From: Paenibacillus psychroresistens
GTDB taxonomy: Bacteria; Bacillota; Bacilli; Paenibacillales; NBRC-103111
Assembly: GCF_009728935.1 (NCBI RefSeq)
Contig: NZ_CP034235.1
Coordinates: 6,399,501 to 6,463,500, forward strand
Length of the DNA stretch: 64,000 nucleotides
Reading direction: 5' to 3'
The translations under genes were made by a program, and so were the position numbers. Below, piece after piece: positions 63,898 through 64,000 of the stretch (its first letter is position 1; each line of letters begins with the position of its first letter). The notes beneath the pieces were generated by a model. The model searched no databases. It had not been told where the DNA came from and saw nothing but the letters and a program-made list of their open reading frames with translations.

Positions 63898-64000
63898 GGA
63901 TTTGCCCTAATCCCTGTCCATATTTTCTCCTCAATTTCCAGATGTTCACGTGAGGTATGAACCACATATAACTCTCGATCTTTATTCGCACGATGTAATT
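63894..64000 (-). CDS. 3' end of an upstream gene running off the right edge
   Basis: The last 34 codons of a gene that begins beyond the window. The sequence reads HRANKDRELYVVHTSREHLE then IEEKIWTGIRANP and stops at TGA. The stop overlaps the retropepsin-like start as ATGA, so the two are coupled. Too little remains for identification. Confidence 0.7.
   Translation of the reverse strand, partial: LHRANKDRELYVVHTSREHLEIEEKIWTGIRANP

Overview
The window looks like chromosomal DNA of a low-to-moderate GC, endospore-forming Bacillota, most probably Paenibacillus or a close relative. The evidence is a gerP spore-germination cluster, a CotJB-like coat protein, a SigB-type partner-switching locus, SLH-domain and NlpC/P60 wall proteins, strong AGGAGG ribosome binding sites with several TTG/GTG starts, and a CUT1 sugar transporter without its own ATPase. 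There are no rRNA, tRNA, CRISPR, phage or intact insertion sequences. Most of the first 36 kb is on the minus strand.

Positions 1-36 kb form a dense signalling island. It holds a divergent HD-GYP protein; a KaiC-like ATPase, winged-helix and GAF-LuxR unit; a PiT phosphate transporter; two giant CheB-CheR-PAS-histidine-kinase chimeras, the second lacking its phosphoacceptor His and ATP-binding boxes; a CheY; and a SigB-like sigma factor with rsbV and two different rsbW genes. It continues with an SLH protein, a 1913-residue soluble kinase with a nine-fold HAMP array and three receiver domains, two membrane hybrid kinases with matching GAF/kinase cores, a soluble REC-PAS-HK-REC kinase, and a REC-PP2C phosphatase that is the obvious candidate to dephosphorylate RsbV. 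Between these lie stress genes (dps, a CotJB-like gene, a ytxG-like DUF948 gene, a secreted protein).

A repeated promoter of the form GTTTCA-N13/14-GGGTAA stands upstream of rsbW-sigB itself and of about ten other genes, so the island appears to be both the input and the output of one general stress regulon. The inferred logic is: sensor kinases, then REC domains and the PP2C phosphatase, then RsbV/RsbW, then SigB, which feeds back on sensors and protective proteins.

Positions 36-44 kb hold a likely stress-induced GDP-mannose/glycan cassette (GT4, six-hairpin glycosidase-like protein, ManC, divergent DUF1861), a Fur-boxed DUF1450-ferritin pair, an Hsp20-like gene, and gerPA-gerPE (gerPD was recovered by hand). 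Positions 44-53 kb hold NlpC/P60 hydrolases, lspA, a GntR regulator with its probable operator repeated at the SDR-cupin-enolase operon it should control, nnrD with an unusually GC-rich body, and a lipoprotein. Positions 53-64 kb hold a LysR/ilvE pair, RDD and PurM-like genes, a 17M-type stress protein, fabV, greA, a CUT1 transporter with a GH43 lipoprotein, and a retropepsin-like protein. Three gene remnants (MATE, ECF sigma, an unknown C-terminus) mark old deletions. Start codons were re-chosen wherever a better ribosome binding site supported it.
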